The notes under the pieces were generated by a model, which was given only the letters and a program-made list of their open reading frames with translations, did not search any database and was not told where the DNA came from. Position numbers and translations under genes: made by a program. This document shows, one piece after another, positions 35,794 through 44,541 of a stretch of DNA of 64,000 nucleotides. The stretch covers positions 40,598-104,597 of the forward strand of contig LJHR01000007.1 of NCBI GenBank assembly GCA_001296005.1, in the 5' to 3' direction. Each line of letters begins with the position of its first letter. Position 1 is the first letter of the stretch. Source of the stretch: an alpha proteobacterium AAP38. GTDB taxonomy: Bacteria > Pseudomonadota > Alphaproteobacteria > Azospirillales > Azospirillaceae.

Positions 35794-36378
35794 CTACTTT
35801 CGGGCCCTCCCCAGAGCCTCCATCCGTTGCAGCAGCCGGTCGCGCCGTTCCGTTGGCATGTTGTCCACCATGCCGATCAGCGTGTCGGCATTCGGCCCCA
35901 AGCCGGCAAAGCCCAATACGTTGCGCTTGAAGCTGCGCACCCCGTGCGACAGGAAGTACAGGCGGTACAGCAGGGCCGGCATTCCCATACTGACGATGCT
36001 GCGCGTGCTGCGCCCGGCCAGCCGACGGCGACTGGCGAAGCCCTTGGCCGGTTCCTCCAGAAGGAAGGCAGGACGCGCCACCTGCTCCAGAAAGGCCTTC
36101 ATCAGGGCCGGCACGTCACCCAGCCAGAGCGGAAACAGGAAGACCAGATGATCCGCCGACAGGATGGCCGCCTGCGCCGCCTGGATATCGGGCGGGATCG
36201 GCCCTTCCTCCCAATCCTGTTTTGACCGGATCAAGGGAAAGTCCAACGCGTTCAGGCGCAGCGTCTCTGCCATATGTCCGCCCGCCGCAGCACCATCCAG
36301 ATAGGCGTCGGCCAGATCATCCAGCAAATGGCCATTGCCCGCATCGGGATGGCCCTGGATCAGGGTGATGGTTGCCAT
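35794..36378 (-). CDS. Flavodoxin-like NAD(P)H dehydrogenase (quinone)
   Basis: A 194-residue protein of the KefF/WrbA-like flavodoxin-2 family. ITLIQGHPDAGNGHLLDDL is the FMN-phosphate-binding start. SADHLVFLFPLWLGDVPALMKAFLEQV is the usual quinone-reductase block. GSSRR and GMPALLYRLYF follow. It probably reduces quinones with two electrons using FMN. The end of the family's catalytic region is slightly diverged, so the substrate is open. AGGG precedes ATG 36378. Confidence 0.85.
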   Translation of the reverse strand: MATITLIQGHPDAGNGHLLDDLADAYLDGAAAGGHMAETLRLNALDFPLIRSKQDWEEGPIPPDIQAAQAAILSADHLVFLFPLWLGDVPALMKAFLEQVARPAFLLEEPAKGFASRRRLAGRSTRSIVSMGMPALLYRLYFLSHGVRSFKRNVLGFAGLGPNADTLIGMVDNMPTERRDRLLQRMEALGRARK

Positions 36379-36788
36379 GCCGCAAATCCCTTCCGTCTTG
36401 CATCCAGCATCAGGATAGGATTGACCCGGTGTTCTGCGCGTTGATGCGGGTCAAGCTTTACGCACCATACTCCCTTATCTTTGCATCACGCGTCACAAGA
36501 GTCAGGTGGCTGGTTCTTACAAATGGCTCCCGGTTGAAGGCCTCGGTGCGGCAGGCATGAAATCATCTATGACGGCCTCGGGCAGGGTCAGGTCCTCGGC
36601 AACATACAGCCCGGTCAGATCGCCATAGGCCAAGGCGCACGCGCGCCGACCGCGCAAGCGGTCGAATTTGGCCTTTACCTGGGTATCGAAACGGGGAAGG
36701 GCATTGAGTACCTGTCACAGTGACGGGTCATGACTCTATGGCCGCTTATCAGAATCTGTCAATCTGGCCCCCATTGCTGGAAAATCCC
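36379..36788. other. Region with decayed coding sequence between two genes
   Basis: About 410 bases without an intact gene. The minus strand holds a PIN-toxin C-terminal remnant (36458-36563). Upstream of it, in another frame (about 36527-36714), ~60 codons read [20 protein letters not shown] and GDLTGLYVAEDLTLPEAVID without a start; I do not recognise it. An inverted repeat TTGACCCG-N18-CGGGTCAA lies at 36421-36454. Confidence 0.5.
36458..36563 (-). pseudogene. PIN-domain toxin C-terminal remnant
   Basis: On the minus strand one frame reads FNREPFVRTSHLTLVTRDA, then KIREYGA and a stop at 36458. HLTLVTRDAKI followed by YG is the C-terminal signature of VapC-type PIN toxins. No N-terminal catalytic part is present. 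The preceding ~60 codons run in a different frame, which suggests deletion and frameshift. This is a second, independent toxin remnant in the window. Confidence 0.5.
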
Positions 36789-37214
36789 ATGTCTCCCCCT
36801 TCCCCCACCCATCCCCGCGTCGGTGTCGGCTGTCTGGTCTGGAAAGACGGGCAGGTCCTGTTGATCCGGCGGGGCAAGCCGCCCGGATATGGCGAATGGT
36901 CCCTGCCCGGCGGGTCGCAAGAATTGGGGGAAACCCTGTTCGCGGCGGCGGAGCGGGAGGTGATGGAGGAGACGGGGATCAGCGCACGGGCGCGGTCCGT
37001 CCTGACCGCCGTCGATAACATCGTTCATGACGCCGAGGGGCGGTTGGCCTTCCACTACACCATCGTGGATGTGGAGGCCGACTGGATCGCGGGTGCACCT
37101 GTGCCGGGCGATGACGCGCTGGATGCCCGCTGGGCCGACCTTGCCGCGTGCGAGGTATTGGTAGCCTGGGAGCCGTTGAAGCAGGTCCTGCGCGACGCCT
37201 TCGCCCGCCGCTAA
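36789..37214 (+). CDS. Nudix hydrolase
   Basis: A 141-residue Nudix protein of the ADP-ribose/8-oxo-dGTP pyrophosphatase type. The Nudix box is complete: [20 protein letters not shown] then ETGI, giving the metal-binding glutamates. Flanking family elements are [20 protein letters not shown] and [12 protein letters not shown]. The substrate is not predictable. ATG 36789 is preferred to the longer open frame from 36720 because the family N-terminus begins near there. Confidence 0.88.
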   Translation: MSPPSPTHPRVGVGCLVWKDGQVLLIRRGKPPGYGEWSLPGGSQELGETLFAAAEREVMEETGISARARSVLTAVDNIVHDAEGRLAFHYTIVDVEADWIAGAPVPGDDALDARWADLAACEVLVAWEPLKQVLRDAFARR

Positions 37215-37363
37215 CTATTGCCGGCGCGCGGCCTGGATTATAAGATCAAGGCACATCCTGGACAGATGCGCCTGGACCCTTTCCATTCTGAAAAACCGTG
37301 CAACGCACCTGCATTTTCTGTTGCACCATGTTTCACATGCTCTGAAAAGTCAGCCCCGACTCC

Positions 37364-38107
37364 TCAATGGCTCAGCACCTGACCCAGGAAGGCCTTGGTG
37401 CGGTCACTCTGCGGGGTATCGAAGAACTGGTCGGGCGGAGCGACTTCCACGATTTCACCCTTGTCCATGAACACCACGCGGTCGGCCATGCGGCGAGCAA
37501 AACCCATCTCATGGGTGACGACCAGCATGGTCATGCCGGACGCCGCCAGATCGCTCATCACGTCCAGCACTTCCTTGACCATTTCGGGGTCAAGCGCGCT
37601 GGTCGGTTCATCGAACAGCATGATGGACGGGTCCATGCACAGCGCGCGAGCGATGGCCACGCGCTGCTGTTGCCCGCCCGAAAGCTGGCCCGGATATTTC
37701 AGGGCCTGATCGGGGATGCGGACCCGCTCCAGCAGCTGGCGCGCCTTGGCCTCCGCTTCGGCGCGCGGCATCTTCTTCACCCACATCGGGGCCAGGACGC
37801 AGTTCTCCAGGACCGTCAGATGCGGGAACAGGTTGAACTGCTGGAACACCATGCCCACGTCGCGGCGGATGCTCTCCACATGCCGGACATCATCGTCCAG
37901 CGGCACGCCCTTCACGATGATGTCGCCGGCCTGATGCTCCTCCAGCCGGTTGATGCAGCGGATCGTGGTGGATTTGCCGGACCCGGACGGCCCACAGATC
38001 ACAATTCGCTCCCCCTTGGCGACCGACAGGTTCACGTCGCGCAGCACATGGAAGGCGCCATACCATTTATTGACGCCGCGCAGTTCGATGATGGCTTCGG
38101 TGGTCAT
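37364..38107 (-). CDS. aapP: General L-amino acid ABC transporter ATPase
   Basis: ATP-binding subunit, 247 residues. Walker A is GPSGSGKST, the Q loop is [18 protein letters not shown], the signature is [19 protein letters not shown], Walker B is [16 protein letters not shown], and the switch histidine is in [20 protein letters not shown]. It is the last gene of aapJQMP, a PAAT-type importer of broad L-amino-acid specificity in alphaproteobacteria. A 64-base gap separates it from aapM. Confidence 0.95.
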   Translation of the reverse strand: MTTEAIIELRGVNKWYGAFHVLRDVNLSVAKGERIVICGPSGSGKSTTIRCINRLEEHQAGDIIVKGVPLDDDVRHVESIRRDVGMVFQQFNLFPHLTVLENCVLAPMWVKKMPRAEAEAKARQLLERVRIPDQALKYPGQLSGGQQQRVAIARALCMDPSIMLFDEPTSALDPEMVKEVLDVMSDLAASGMTMLVVTHEMGFARRMADRVVFMDKGEIVEVAPPDQFFDTPQSDRTKAFLGQVLSH

Positions 38108-38171
38108 TCAGAAAACTCCGTATCGAAGCGACGGGCGGTGATTGTGGCAAACATCTTCAGCATCACAGCCC

Positions 38172-39266
38172 TCACCGCCGCCGCCCCTGCCCAAGGACGG
38201 TCTCCAGATACCGGCTGTAGCGGGAGAGCGCGTAGCAGAACAGCAGGTAGATCACGCCCACAAACAGATAGGCTTCCTTATAGAAGCCGCGCCAGGCGGG
38301 GTCGGTCAGGGCGGCCTTGGCCGTGGATAGCAGGTCCAGAAGACCGATGACGATGACGAGGCTGGTATCCTTGAAGCTGGCGATGAAGGAATTGACCAGC
38401 GGCGGGATCACCAGCGACAGGGCCTGCGGCAGGATGATCAGGCGCTGTCGCTGCCAGTAACCCAGACCCAGGGCCTTGGCCGCCTCCACCTGTCCCTTCG
38501 GGATGGCCTGCAGGCCGGCCCGCACCACCTCCGCCACATAGGCGGCGGAGAACAGGCAGATGCCGATCAGGGCCCGCAACACCTTGTCGATGGACACGCC
38601 CGCCGGCAGGAACAGCGGCAGCATAACCGACGCCATGAACAGGATGGAGATCAGCGGAACGCCACGCACCAGCTCGATATAGACAACCGACAGGCCGCGC
38701 ATCACCGGCAGGTCCGACGTCCGGCCCAGCGCCAGCAGCACGCCCAGCGGGAAGCTGGCCACAAGCCCGACGATGGACAAAGCCAGGGTCAGCGGCAGCC
38801 CGCCCCACAGCTCCGTCGGCACATAATCCAGGCCCAGCACCCCACCAAACATCATCAGGGCGGAAAAGCCGATGCCGACGGTCCAGATATAGATCAGCGC
38901 CCGACCCCAGAACCGGCGATCCGCCGAGATGACCAGGGTGCCAATCATCGACAGGATGGCCAGCGTCGGGCGCCAATGCTGATCATCGGGAAAGGTCCCG
39001 AACAGGATGAAGCGCCACTTCTCCGCCAGGAAGGCCCAGCAGGCACCGCCGGCCTCCCGGCAGGCCGCCGCATCGCCGGTCCAGTTGGCCTTGACCAGGG
39101 CCCAGTCGATGATGCCGGGGACGGCGCGAACCAGCACATAGGCGATCAGCAGCGTCAGCAGCGCGTTGTACCAGGTGGAGAACAGATTAGCCCGCGCCCA
39201 GGCCACAGGCCCCTGATTGGGGCGGATGGGGGCGGCGCGTTCCTGGGTGGTCTCGGTCACACTCAT
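38172..39266 (-). CDS. aapM: General L-amino acid ABC transporter permease AapM
   Basis: Inner-membrane permease of 364 residues. A cytoplasmic N-terminus (ERAAPIRPNQGPVAWARANL) and a first helix precede a long extra loop, typical of AapM. The permease core contains GGLPLTLALSIVGLVASFPLG, then SVVYIELVRGVPLISILFM, and the EAA-type motif EAAKALGLGYWQRQRLIILP. It forms the channel with AapQ. ATG 39266 lies one base beyond the aapQ stop. Confidence 0.93.
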   Translation of the reverse strand: MSVTETTQERAAPIRPNQGPVAWARANLFSTWYNALLTLLIAYVLVRAVPGIIDWALVKANWTGDAAACREAGGACWAFLAEKWRFILFGTFPDDQHWRPTLAILSMIGTLVISADRRFWGRALIYIWTVGIGFSALMMFGGVLGLDYVPTELWGGLPLTLALSIVGLVASFPLGVLLALGRTSDLPVMRGLSVVYIELVRGVPLISILFMASVMLPLFLPAGVSIDKVLRALIGICLFSAAYVAEVVRAGLQAIPKGQVEAAKALGLGYWQRQRLIILPQALSLVIPPLVNSFIASFKDTSLVIVIGLLDLLSTAKAALTDPAWRGFYKEAYLFVGVIYLLFCYALSRYSRYLETVLGQGRRR

Positions 39267-39267
39267 C

Positions 39268-40473
39268 TCACCGCTCCACCAACGCGACACGGCTATTGTA
39301 CCAGTTCATCAGGAAGGACAGGCTGAGGCTGATGATCAGATAGGCCCCCATGATCGACAACACGCCCTCCACCGCCTGCCCCGTCTGGTTGATCGTGGTG
39401 TTGGCGATGGAGACGAAGTCGGGATAGCCGATGGCGACAGCCAGCGAGCTGTTCTTGGTCAGGTTCAGATACTGACTGGTCGTCGGCGGAATGATAACGC
39501 GCAGCGCCTGCGGCAGCACGACAAGCCGCAGCAGCTGCCCCCGCGTCAGGCCCAGCGCCGTCGCGGCCTCCGTCTGGCCCTTGGGCACCGCCAGGATGCC
39601 CGACCGCACAATCTCGCCAATAAAGGCCGCAGTATAGATGACAAGACCGAACAGCAGCGCCGCAAATTCCGGTGACAGGGTCATGCCGCCGCGGAAGTTG
39701 AAGCCCTGCAGCACCGGCATGTCGATGGCGCCGCCACCACTGGCCAGCAGAACCAGCAGCGGCAGCCCAAGGGTGAGGCCCAGCCCGATGGGCAGCAGCG
39801 ACAGGCGCTTGCCCGTCGCGGCCTGCCGCTTGGCGTTCCAGGCGGCGATCACCAGGGTCAGAATGATACCCAGGCCGAACAGGGCTGCAACCCAGGCCCA
39901 GATTGGATCATCGGCGGGCGCGGGCAGCTTCAGCCCGCGATTGGACAGGAACACGCCCGGCAGCGGCGCCAGCGCCTGACGCGGCCCCGGCAACCCTTCA
40001 GTCAGGAGCGCATACCAGAGAAACAACTGCAACAGCAGGGGTACATTGCGCACCGATTCCACATAGAAGGCGGCGATGCGGGCCACCAGCCAGTTCGAGG
40101 ATAGGCGGGCAATGCCCAGCACCACGCCCAGCAACGTGGCGAGCAGGATGCCGATGCCCGACACCTTCAACGTGTTCAGGATGCCGACCAGGAAGGCCGT
40201 GGAATAATGATCCTGCGGGCCGAATTCGACCAGCGTCTCCCCGATCTGGAACCCGGCCTCCCGGTCCAGAAAGCCGAAGCCCGACGCGATCGACAGCCGC
40301 GCCAGATTGTCCATCGTGTTGCCGACCAGATACCAGGCGACCAGCGCCACGGCCAGGGCCACGCCAAGCTGTGCCAAGACGGCACGGACAATGGGATTGT
40401 TGATGGACAGGTGAAAGGCCGCCCGCCCCGGAGGGGCGGCGGCCTTATTCGTGGTCGCGTTGCTGTCGCTCAT
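39268..40473 (-). CDS. aapQ: General L-amino acid ABC transporter permease AapQ
   Basis: Permease subunit of 401 residues, with the long central insert typical of AapQ. Motifs are FLVGILNTLKVSGIGILLAT, FYVESVRNVPLLLQLFLWY, FIGEIVRSGILAVPKGQTEA and ATALGLTRGQLLRLVVLPQA. It pairs with AapM to form the membrane pore. It lies 24 bases after aapJ. The N-terminal 25 residues are polar and cytoplasmic. Confidence 0.94.
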   Translation of the reverse strand: MSDSNATTNKAAAPPGRAAFHLSINNPIVRAVLAQLGVALAVALVAWYLVGNTMDNLARLSIASGFGFLDREAGFQIGETLVEFGPQDHYSTAFLVGILNTLKVSGIGILLATLLGVVLGIARLSSNWLVARIAAFYVESVRNVPLLLQLFLWYALLTEGLPGPRQALAPLPGVFLSNRGLKLPAPADDPIWAWVAALFGLGIILTLVIAAWNAKRQAATGKRLSLLPIGLGLTLGLPLLVLLASGGGAIDMPVLQGFNFRGGMTLSPEFAALLFGLVIYTAAFIGEIVRSGILAVPKGQTEAATALGLTRGQLLRLVVLPQALRVIIPPTTSQYLNLTKNSSLAVAIGYPDFVSIANTTINQTGQAVEGVLSIMGAYLIISLSLSFLMNWYNSRVALVER

Positions 40474-40497
40474 CGGCGTCCGATTCCGGGCGTCAGA

Positions 40498-41523
40498 TCA
40501 GCGGATCGGCGGGGCATACATCAGCCCGCCATTGGTCCACAGCGCGTTCAGGCCGCGATCCAGCTTCAGCGGGGTCTTCTTGCCGATATTGCGTTCGAAA
40601 ATCTCGCCATAATTGCCGACGGCCTTGATGGCGCGATAGGCCCAGGCTTTGTCCACGCCCAGACCAGTACCCAAGTCGCCCTGAACGCCCAGCAGGCGCT
40701 GCACCGACGGGTCGGGGTCCTTCAGCTTGGCATCGATATTGGCCTGCGTGATGCCCTTCTCCTCCGCCTCGATCAGGGCGTAGATGGTCCAGCTGACAAT
40801 GTCGCGCCATTGATTGTCGCCATGACGGACGACGGGGGCCAGCGGCTCCTTCGACATCACCTCCGGCAGGATGATGAAATCATCGGGCTTGGTGGCAACA
40901 GAGGCGCGCACCCCGGCCAGACCGGAGATATCGGTGGTCAGCACGTCGCAGCGACCGGCGAAGAAGGCGGCATTCACCTCGTCCAGCGCCTCGATCACCA
41001 CGGGCTTGAAGGACAGGTTATGGGCACGGAACCAGTCGGCCAGGTTCAGCTCGGTCGTGGTGCCCGGCTGCACGCAGACCGTGGCGCCATCCAGCTGCTT
41101 GGCTGACGTCACGCCCAGGCTTTTGGCGACCATCAGTCCCTGGCCGTCATAGTAGACGGGTGGGGCGAAATCCAATCCCTGCGCATCCCGGGTCAGCGAC
41201 CAGGTGGTGTTGCGCACCAGCAGGTCGATCTCCCCCGACTGCAACGCCGTCAGGCGCTGCTGCGCCGACAGCGGCGTATAGCGGATCTTGTTGGTATCGT
41301 TCAGGATGACGGCGGCAACGGCCTTGCAGATATCGACATCCAGGCCCGTCCACTTGCCCTGGCTGTCGGGGCTGGAAAAGCCCGGCAGGCCGGTATTCAC
41401 GCCACAGGTCAGCTGCCCCTTGCTTTTGACCGCATCCAAGGTCGGGCCGGCAAACGCCGGAACGGCGGTGAAGGCAACATATGCGGCGGCCAGGGCGACC
41501 GCACCCCCAAGGCGAAGGTTCAT
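40498..41523 (-). CDS. aapJ: General L-amino acid-binding periplasmic protein
   Basis: Solute-binding protein of 341 residues that delivers amino acids to AapQMP. The Sec signal peptide is MNLRLGGAVALAAAYVAFTAVPAFAG. The mature domain starts PTLDAVKSKGQLTCGVNTGL and includes GKWTGLDVDICKAVAAVILN, RYTPLSAQQRLTALQSGEID and LVRNTTWSLTRDA, all typical of AapJ. It is the first gene of the operon; the promoter should lie in 41524-41676, where a CCCCGT-A-ACGGGG dyad is seen at 41618-41630. Confidence 0.95.
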   Translation of the reverse strand: MNLRLGGAVALAAAYVAFTAVPAFAGPTLDAVKSKGQLTCGVNTGLPGFSSPDSQGKWTGLDVDICKAVAAVILNDTNKIRYTPLSAQQRLTALQSGEIDLLVRNTTWSLTRDAQGLDFAPPVYYDGQGLMVAKSLGVTSAKQLDGATVCVQPGTTTELNLADWFRAHNLSFKPVVIEALDEVNAAFFAGRCDVLTTDISGLAGVRASVATKPDDFIILPEVMSKEPLAPVVRHGDNQWRDIVSWTIYALIEAEEKGITQANIDAKLKDPDPSVQRLLGVQGDLGTGLGVDKAWAYRAIKAVGNYGEIFERNIGKKTPLKLDRGLNALWTNGGLMYAPPIR

Positions 41524-41676
41524 CGTCTTTGGTTCCCCTGTTTTACCGGGGCGGGATGTCCGTCCGCCGCCCCCTTTGATGTCAGGCAGTTAAGCATTCA
41601 ATGCCGCAATGAAACAACCCCGTAACGGGGACAATCGCGACAATTCTCGCGCCTGCCGCAAGGTTAGGCAGCATGA

Positions 41677-42123
41677 TCACAAAACATCACGCGCCAACTG
41701 CTCCAGCTGGCCTTCCAGCTTGGCCGACAGGGCCTTGAACTGGGCCAGTTCCACCTCGTCCAGGCAGTTTAGCCAGCGCTGCTGCCACTCCAGGGCCAAT
41801 GGGGCGATTCTCTCATAAAGTGCCCTGCCCTTGGGCGTGAAGGACAGGCGCAGCAACCGCTGATCCGATGGGTGCGTGTCACGCGACAGCAGCCCGGCCT
41901 CCACCAGCGATGTCACGGCCCGGCTGACCTTGGCCTTGTCCATGGCCGATCGTTCCACAATGTCGTTGGACGACAAGGGCTGTTCGCGGCCCAGAATCGC
42001 CATCACGCGCCATTCGGGAATGGAGATACCGAACTGCGCCTCATACCGGCGCGCCAGCTCGCGGCTGACACGCTTGGCCAGGACGTTCAGGCGATAAGGC
42101 AGGAAATCATCAAGGTCGAGCAT
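41677..42123 (-). CDS. MarR-family regulator, probable HmgR
   Basis: A 148-residue MarR regulator. Its winged helix has EWRVMAILGREQPLSSNDIV, RSAMDKAKVSRAVTSLVEAG and the wing LLSRDTHPSDQRLLRLSFTP. It is divergent from hmgA, with a perfect 18-base palindrome between the starts. In related bacteria such MarR proteins repress homogentisate catabolism and respond to pathway metabolites. ATG 42123 (MLDLDDFLPYRLN) is the family-like start; the frame extends to 42189 across the operator and is not used. Confidence 0.86.
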   Translation of the reverse strand: MLDLDDFLPYRLNVLAKRVSRELARRYEAQFGISIPEWRVMAILGREQPLSSNDIVERSAMDKAKVSRAVTSLVEAGLLSRDTHPSDQRLLRLSFTPKGRALYERIAPLALEWQQRWLNCLDEVELAQFKALSAKLEGQLEQLARDVL

Positions 42124-42180
42124 GTCGCAAGGGTGGCCTGCCCAAAGCGGACTTGCAAGCCCCTCATTGATCCGGCATAT

Positions 42181-42198
42181 TCGTTTCATATGAAACGA
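42181..42198. promoter_or_regulatory. Palindromic operator TCGTTTCATATGAAACGA
   Basis: A perfect 18-base palindrome in the divergent region between the MarR gene and hmgA. It is centred about 33 bases before the hmgA ATG and so should overlap the promoter. It is the likely MarR binding site. Confidence 0.72.
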
Positions 42199-42222
42199 TA
42201 TAGTTTCAAGCGGGAGAGCACC

Positions 42223-43365
42223 ATGCGCCGGTACATTTCCTTCCCCCGTGTCGAGGGCACCTCCTCACGCCAGGCCCACGCCGACCTACCGCAAGGCACG
42301 TTTGAGAGGGAATTGGGCCGTGAAGGTTTCTTCGGTCCCGCCACACACATGTACCACCGCAACGCCCCGACCGGCTGGACCAGTTGGGAAGGCCCCTTGC
42401 GCCCCCGCGCCTTCGACCTCAATCAGCTGGTGGAAGGCATGTCCGAAGGTCCCTGGGGGGCGAAGGAGGTGCTGTTCAACGCCCATTGCCGCATGCGCAT
42501 GTGGCGCTGCGACCGGCCCATGGACCATCTGGCCCGCAATGGCGACGGCGACGACCTGATCTTCGTGCATGAGGGTGAAGGCGAGCTGTTCTGCGATTAC
42601 GGCCACCTGAGCGTTACGGCGGGTGACTATGTCGTGCTGCCGCGCGGCACCATGTGGCGCCTATCTCCCACCAAGCCGGTGACGGCCTTGCTGATCGAGG
42701 CGACGGGATCGATCTATCAGCTGCCCGACCGGGGGATCGTCGGCCCGCATGCCGTGTTCGATCCCGCCATCCTGGACACGCCCAAAATCAATGAGGCGTT
42801 TCTGGATCAGCAGTCTGATAACGGCCCCGGCTGCTCCTGGCGCGTTCTGGTGAAGCGGCGAGGTGCGATCAGCACCGTCACCTATCCGTTCAACCCGCTG
42901 GATGCTGTGGGCTGGAAGGGTGATCTGGCGCCTGTACGCCTGAATGTGAAGGATGTGCGGCCGCTGATGAGCCACCGCTACCACCTGCCGCCCAGCGCTC
43001 ACACCACCTTCGTCGCCAACCGCTTCGTCGTCTGCACCTTCGCCCCGCGCCCGTTTGAAACGGATGAGGGGGCGATCAAGATCCCGTTCTTCCACAATAA
43101 CGACGATTATGACGAGGTGCTGTTCTACCATGCCGGCGACTTCTTCAGCCGCGACAATATCAAGGCCGGCATGATGACCTTCCACCCGTCAGGCTTCACC
43201 CACGGGCCGCACCCCAAGGCGCTGGGCAAGATGCTGGTGCAAACCAAGCCGGCCACCGACGAATATGCCGTCATGGTCGATACCCGCGACGCGCTGGAGG
43301 TGGCGGACCTACCGGGCGGCGTGGAGAACCCCGCCTATGCCGATAGCTGGCGCGTGAAGCCGTAA
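42223..43365 (+). CDS. hmgA: Homogentisate 1,2-dioxygenase
   Basis: Iron dioxygenase that opens the ring of homogentisate to maleylacetoacetate in tyrosine breakdown; 380 residues, the shorter bacterial form. Family blocks are FFGPATHMYHRNAPTGWTSW, then FNAHCRMRMWRC, DLIFVHEGEGELFCDYGHLS, and YVVLPRGTMWRL. Iron-ligand histidines and a glutamate are expected in PFFHNNDDYDEVLFYHAGDF and HPSGFTHGPHPKAL. GGGAGAG precedes ATG 42223. fahA follows by 44 bases as an operon. Confidence 0.95.
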   Translation: MRRYISFPRVEGTSSRQAHADLPQGTFERELGREGFFGPATHMYHRNAPTGWTSWEGPLRPRAFDLNQLVEGMSEGPWGAKEVLFNAHCRMRMWRCDRPMDHLARNGDGDDLIFVHEGEGELFCDYGHLSVTAGDYVVLPRGTMWRLSPTKPVTALLIEATGSIYQLPDRGIVGPHAVFDPAILDTPKINEAFLDQQSDNGPGCSWRVLVKRRGAISTVTYPFNPLDAVGWKGDLAPVRLNVKDVRPLMSHRYHLPPSAHTTFVANRFVVCTFAPRPFETDEGAIKIPFFHNNDDYDEVLFYHAGDFFSRDNIKAGMMTFHPSGFTHGPHPKALGKMLVQTKPATDEYAVMVDTRDALEVADLPGGVENPAYADSWRVKP

Positions 43366-43409
43366 CCTTTGCCCGATAGATGTCGCATCCCCTCCTCGGA
43401 GCCTCCCCT

Positions 43410-44423
43410 ATGAAACTCGCCTCCCTGCAGCAGGGCCGTGATGGCCGTCTGGTTGTTGTGTCGGATGATCTGTCACGCTGCGTGCCCGTGCCGGATATCG
43501 CGTTGACGCTGCAACAGGCGCTGGACCATTGGGACAGCGTGGCCCCTGCACTGGCAGCCATCGCCGCCAAGCTGAATGCCGGGGAGATCGAGGGGCAGCC
43601 GTTTGATGAGGCGGACTGCGCCAGCCCCCTGCCGCGCGCCTACCAATGGGCCGACGGGTCGGCCTATGTGAACCATGTCGAACTGGTGCGGAAGGCCCGC
43701 AATGCCGAGATGCCGCCCAGCTTCTGGACCGATCCGCTGATGTATCAGGGCGGGTCTGACAGTTTCCTGTCGCCCCACGACCCGATCCTGATGGCGGATG
43801 AGGCTTATGGCATTGATCTGGAGGGCGAGGTCGCCGTGGTCACCGGCGATGTGCCCATGGGTGTCACCCCGGAACAGGCCAAGGCCCATATCCGCCTGAT
43901 CATGCTGGTCAATGACGTGTCCTTGCGGGGCCTGATCCCGAACGAGCTGGCCAAGGGGTTCGGCTTCTTCCAGTCCAAGCCCAGCAGCGCCTTCAGCCCT
44001 GTAGCCGTCACGCCCGACAGCCTGGGCGACGCCTGGGATGGCGGCAAGCTGCACTTGGCCCTGCTGTCGGCCATCAATGGGCAGCCGTTTGGCAAGCCCA
44101 ATGCGGGCGTCGACATGACCTTCGACTTCCCCACCCTGATTGCGCACGCCGCCAAGACCCGCCCCTTGTCAGCGGGCACCATCATCGGGTCGGGCACGGT
44201 ATCCAACAAGGACCCGGATGGCGGGCCGGGCCGCCCGGTGTCGGAAGGCGGCCTGGGCTATAGCTGCATCGCCGAAATCCGCACCATCGAGACCATCCGC
44301 GACGGCAAGCCCTCCACCCCCTTCCTGCGCTTCGGCGACCGTGTGCGGATTGAAATGAAGGACAAGGACGGGCGTTCCGTGTTCGGCGCCATTGATCAGC
44401 AGGTTGCCAAGTACGAGGGGTGA
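43410..44423 (+). CDS. fahA: Fumarylacetoacetase
   Basis: A 337-residue enzyme that hydrolyses fumarylacetoacetate to fumarate and acetoacetate, the last step of tyrosine breakdown. The FAH fold shows YQGGSDSFLSPHDPI, DEAYGIDLEGEVAVVTGDVP, LIMLVNDVSLRGLIPNEL, FQSKPSSAFSPVAVTP and GSGTVSNKDPD, covering the Ca/Mg ligands and catalytic region. It is the second gene after hmgA. A TCCTCGGAG site precedes ATG 43410. Confidence 0.94.
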   Translation: MKLASLQQGRDGRLVVVSDDLSRCVPVPDIALTLQQALDHWDSVAPALAAIAAKLNAGEIEGQPFDEADCASPLPRAYQWADGSAYVNHVELVRKARNAEMPPSFWTDPLMYQGGSDSFLSPHDPILMADEAYGIDLEGEVAVVTGDVPMGVTPEQAKAHIRLIMLVNDVSLRGLIPNELAKGFGFFQSKPSSAFSPVAVTPDSLGDAWDGGKLHLALLSAINGQPFGKPNAGVDMTFDFPTLIAHAAKTRPLSAGTIIGSGTVSNKDPDGGPGRPVSEGGLGYSCIAEIRTIETIRDGKPSTPFLRFGDRVRIEMKDKDGRSVFGAIDQQVAKYEG

Positions 44424-44441
44424 TGGGTGCGAGCGGTAGTG

Positions 44442-44525
44442 GTAGCGCGGATTAGGCGGAGCCGTAATCCGCGGACCGACGCCAGCCAGGTTACCCGCGG
44501 ATTACGCTTCGCTAATCCGCGCTAC
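44442..44525. repeat. Intergenic inverted repeat with GCGGATTA hairpins
   Basis: The outer arms are GTAGCGCGGATTA (44442-44454) and its complement (44513-44525). Within each half a smaller hairpin forms between GCGGATTA and TAATCCGC. It lies between the convergent fahA and SDR genes. GCGGATTA/TAATCCGC repeats of this type are common in proteobacterial intergenic regions and may also terminate both transcripts. Confidence 0.7.
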
Positions 44526-44541
44526 GCCCCGCCGCCGTTCC

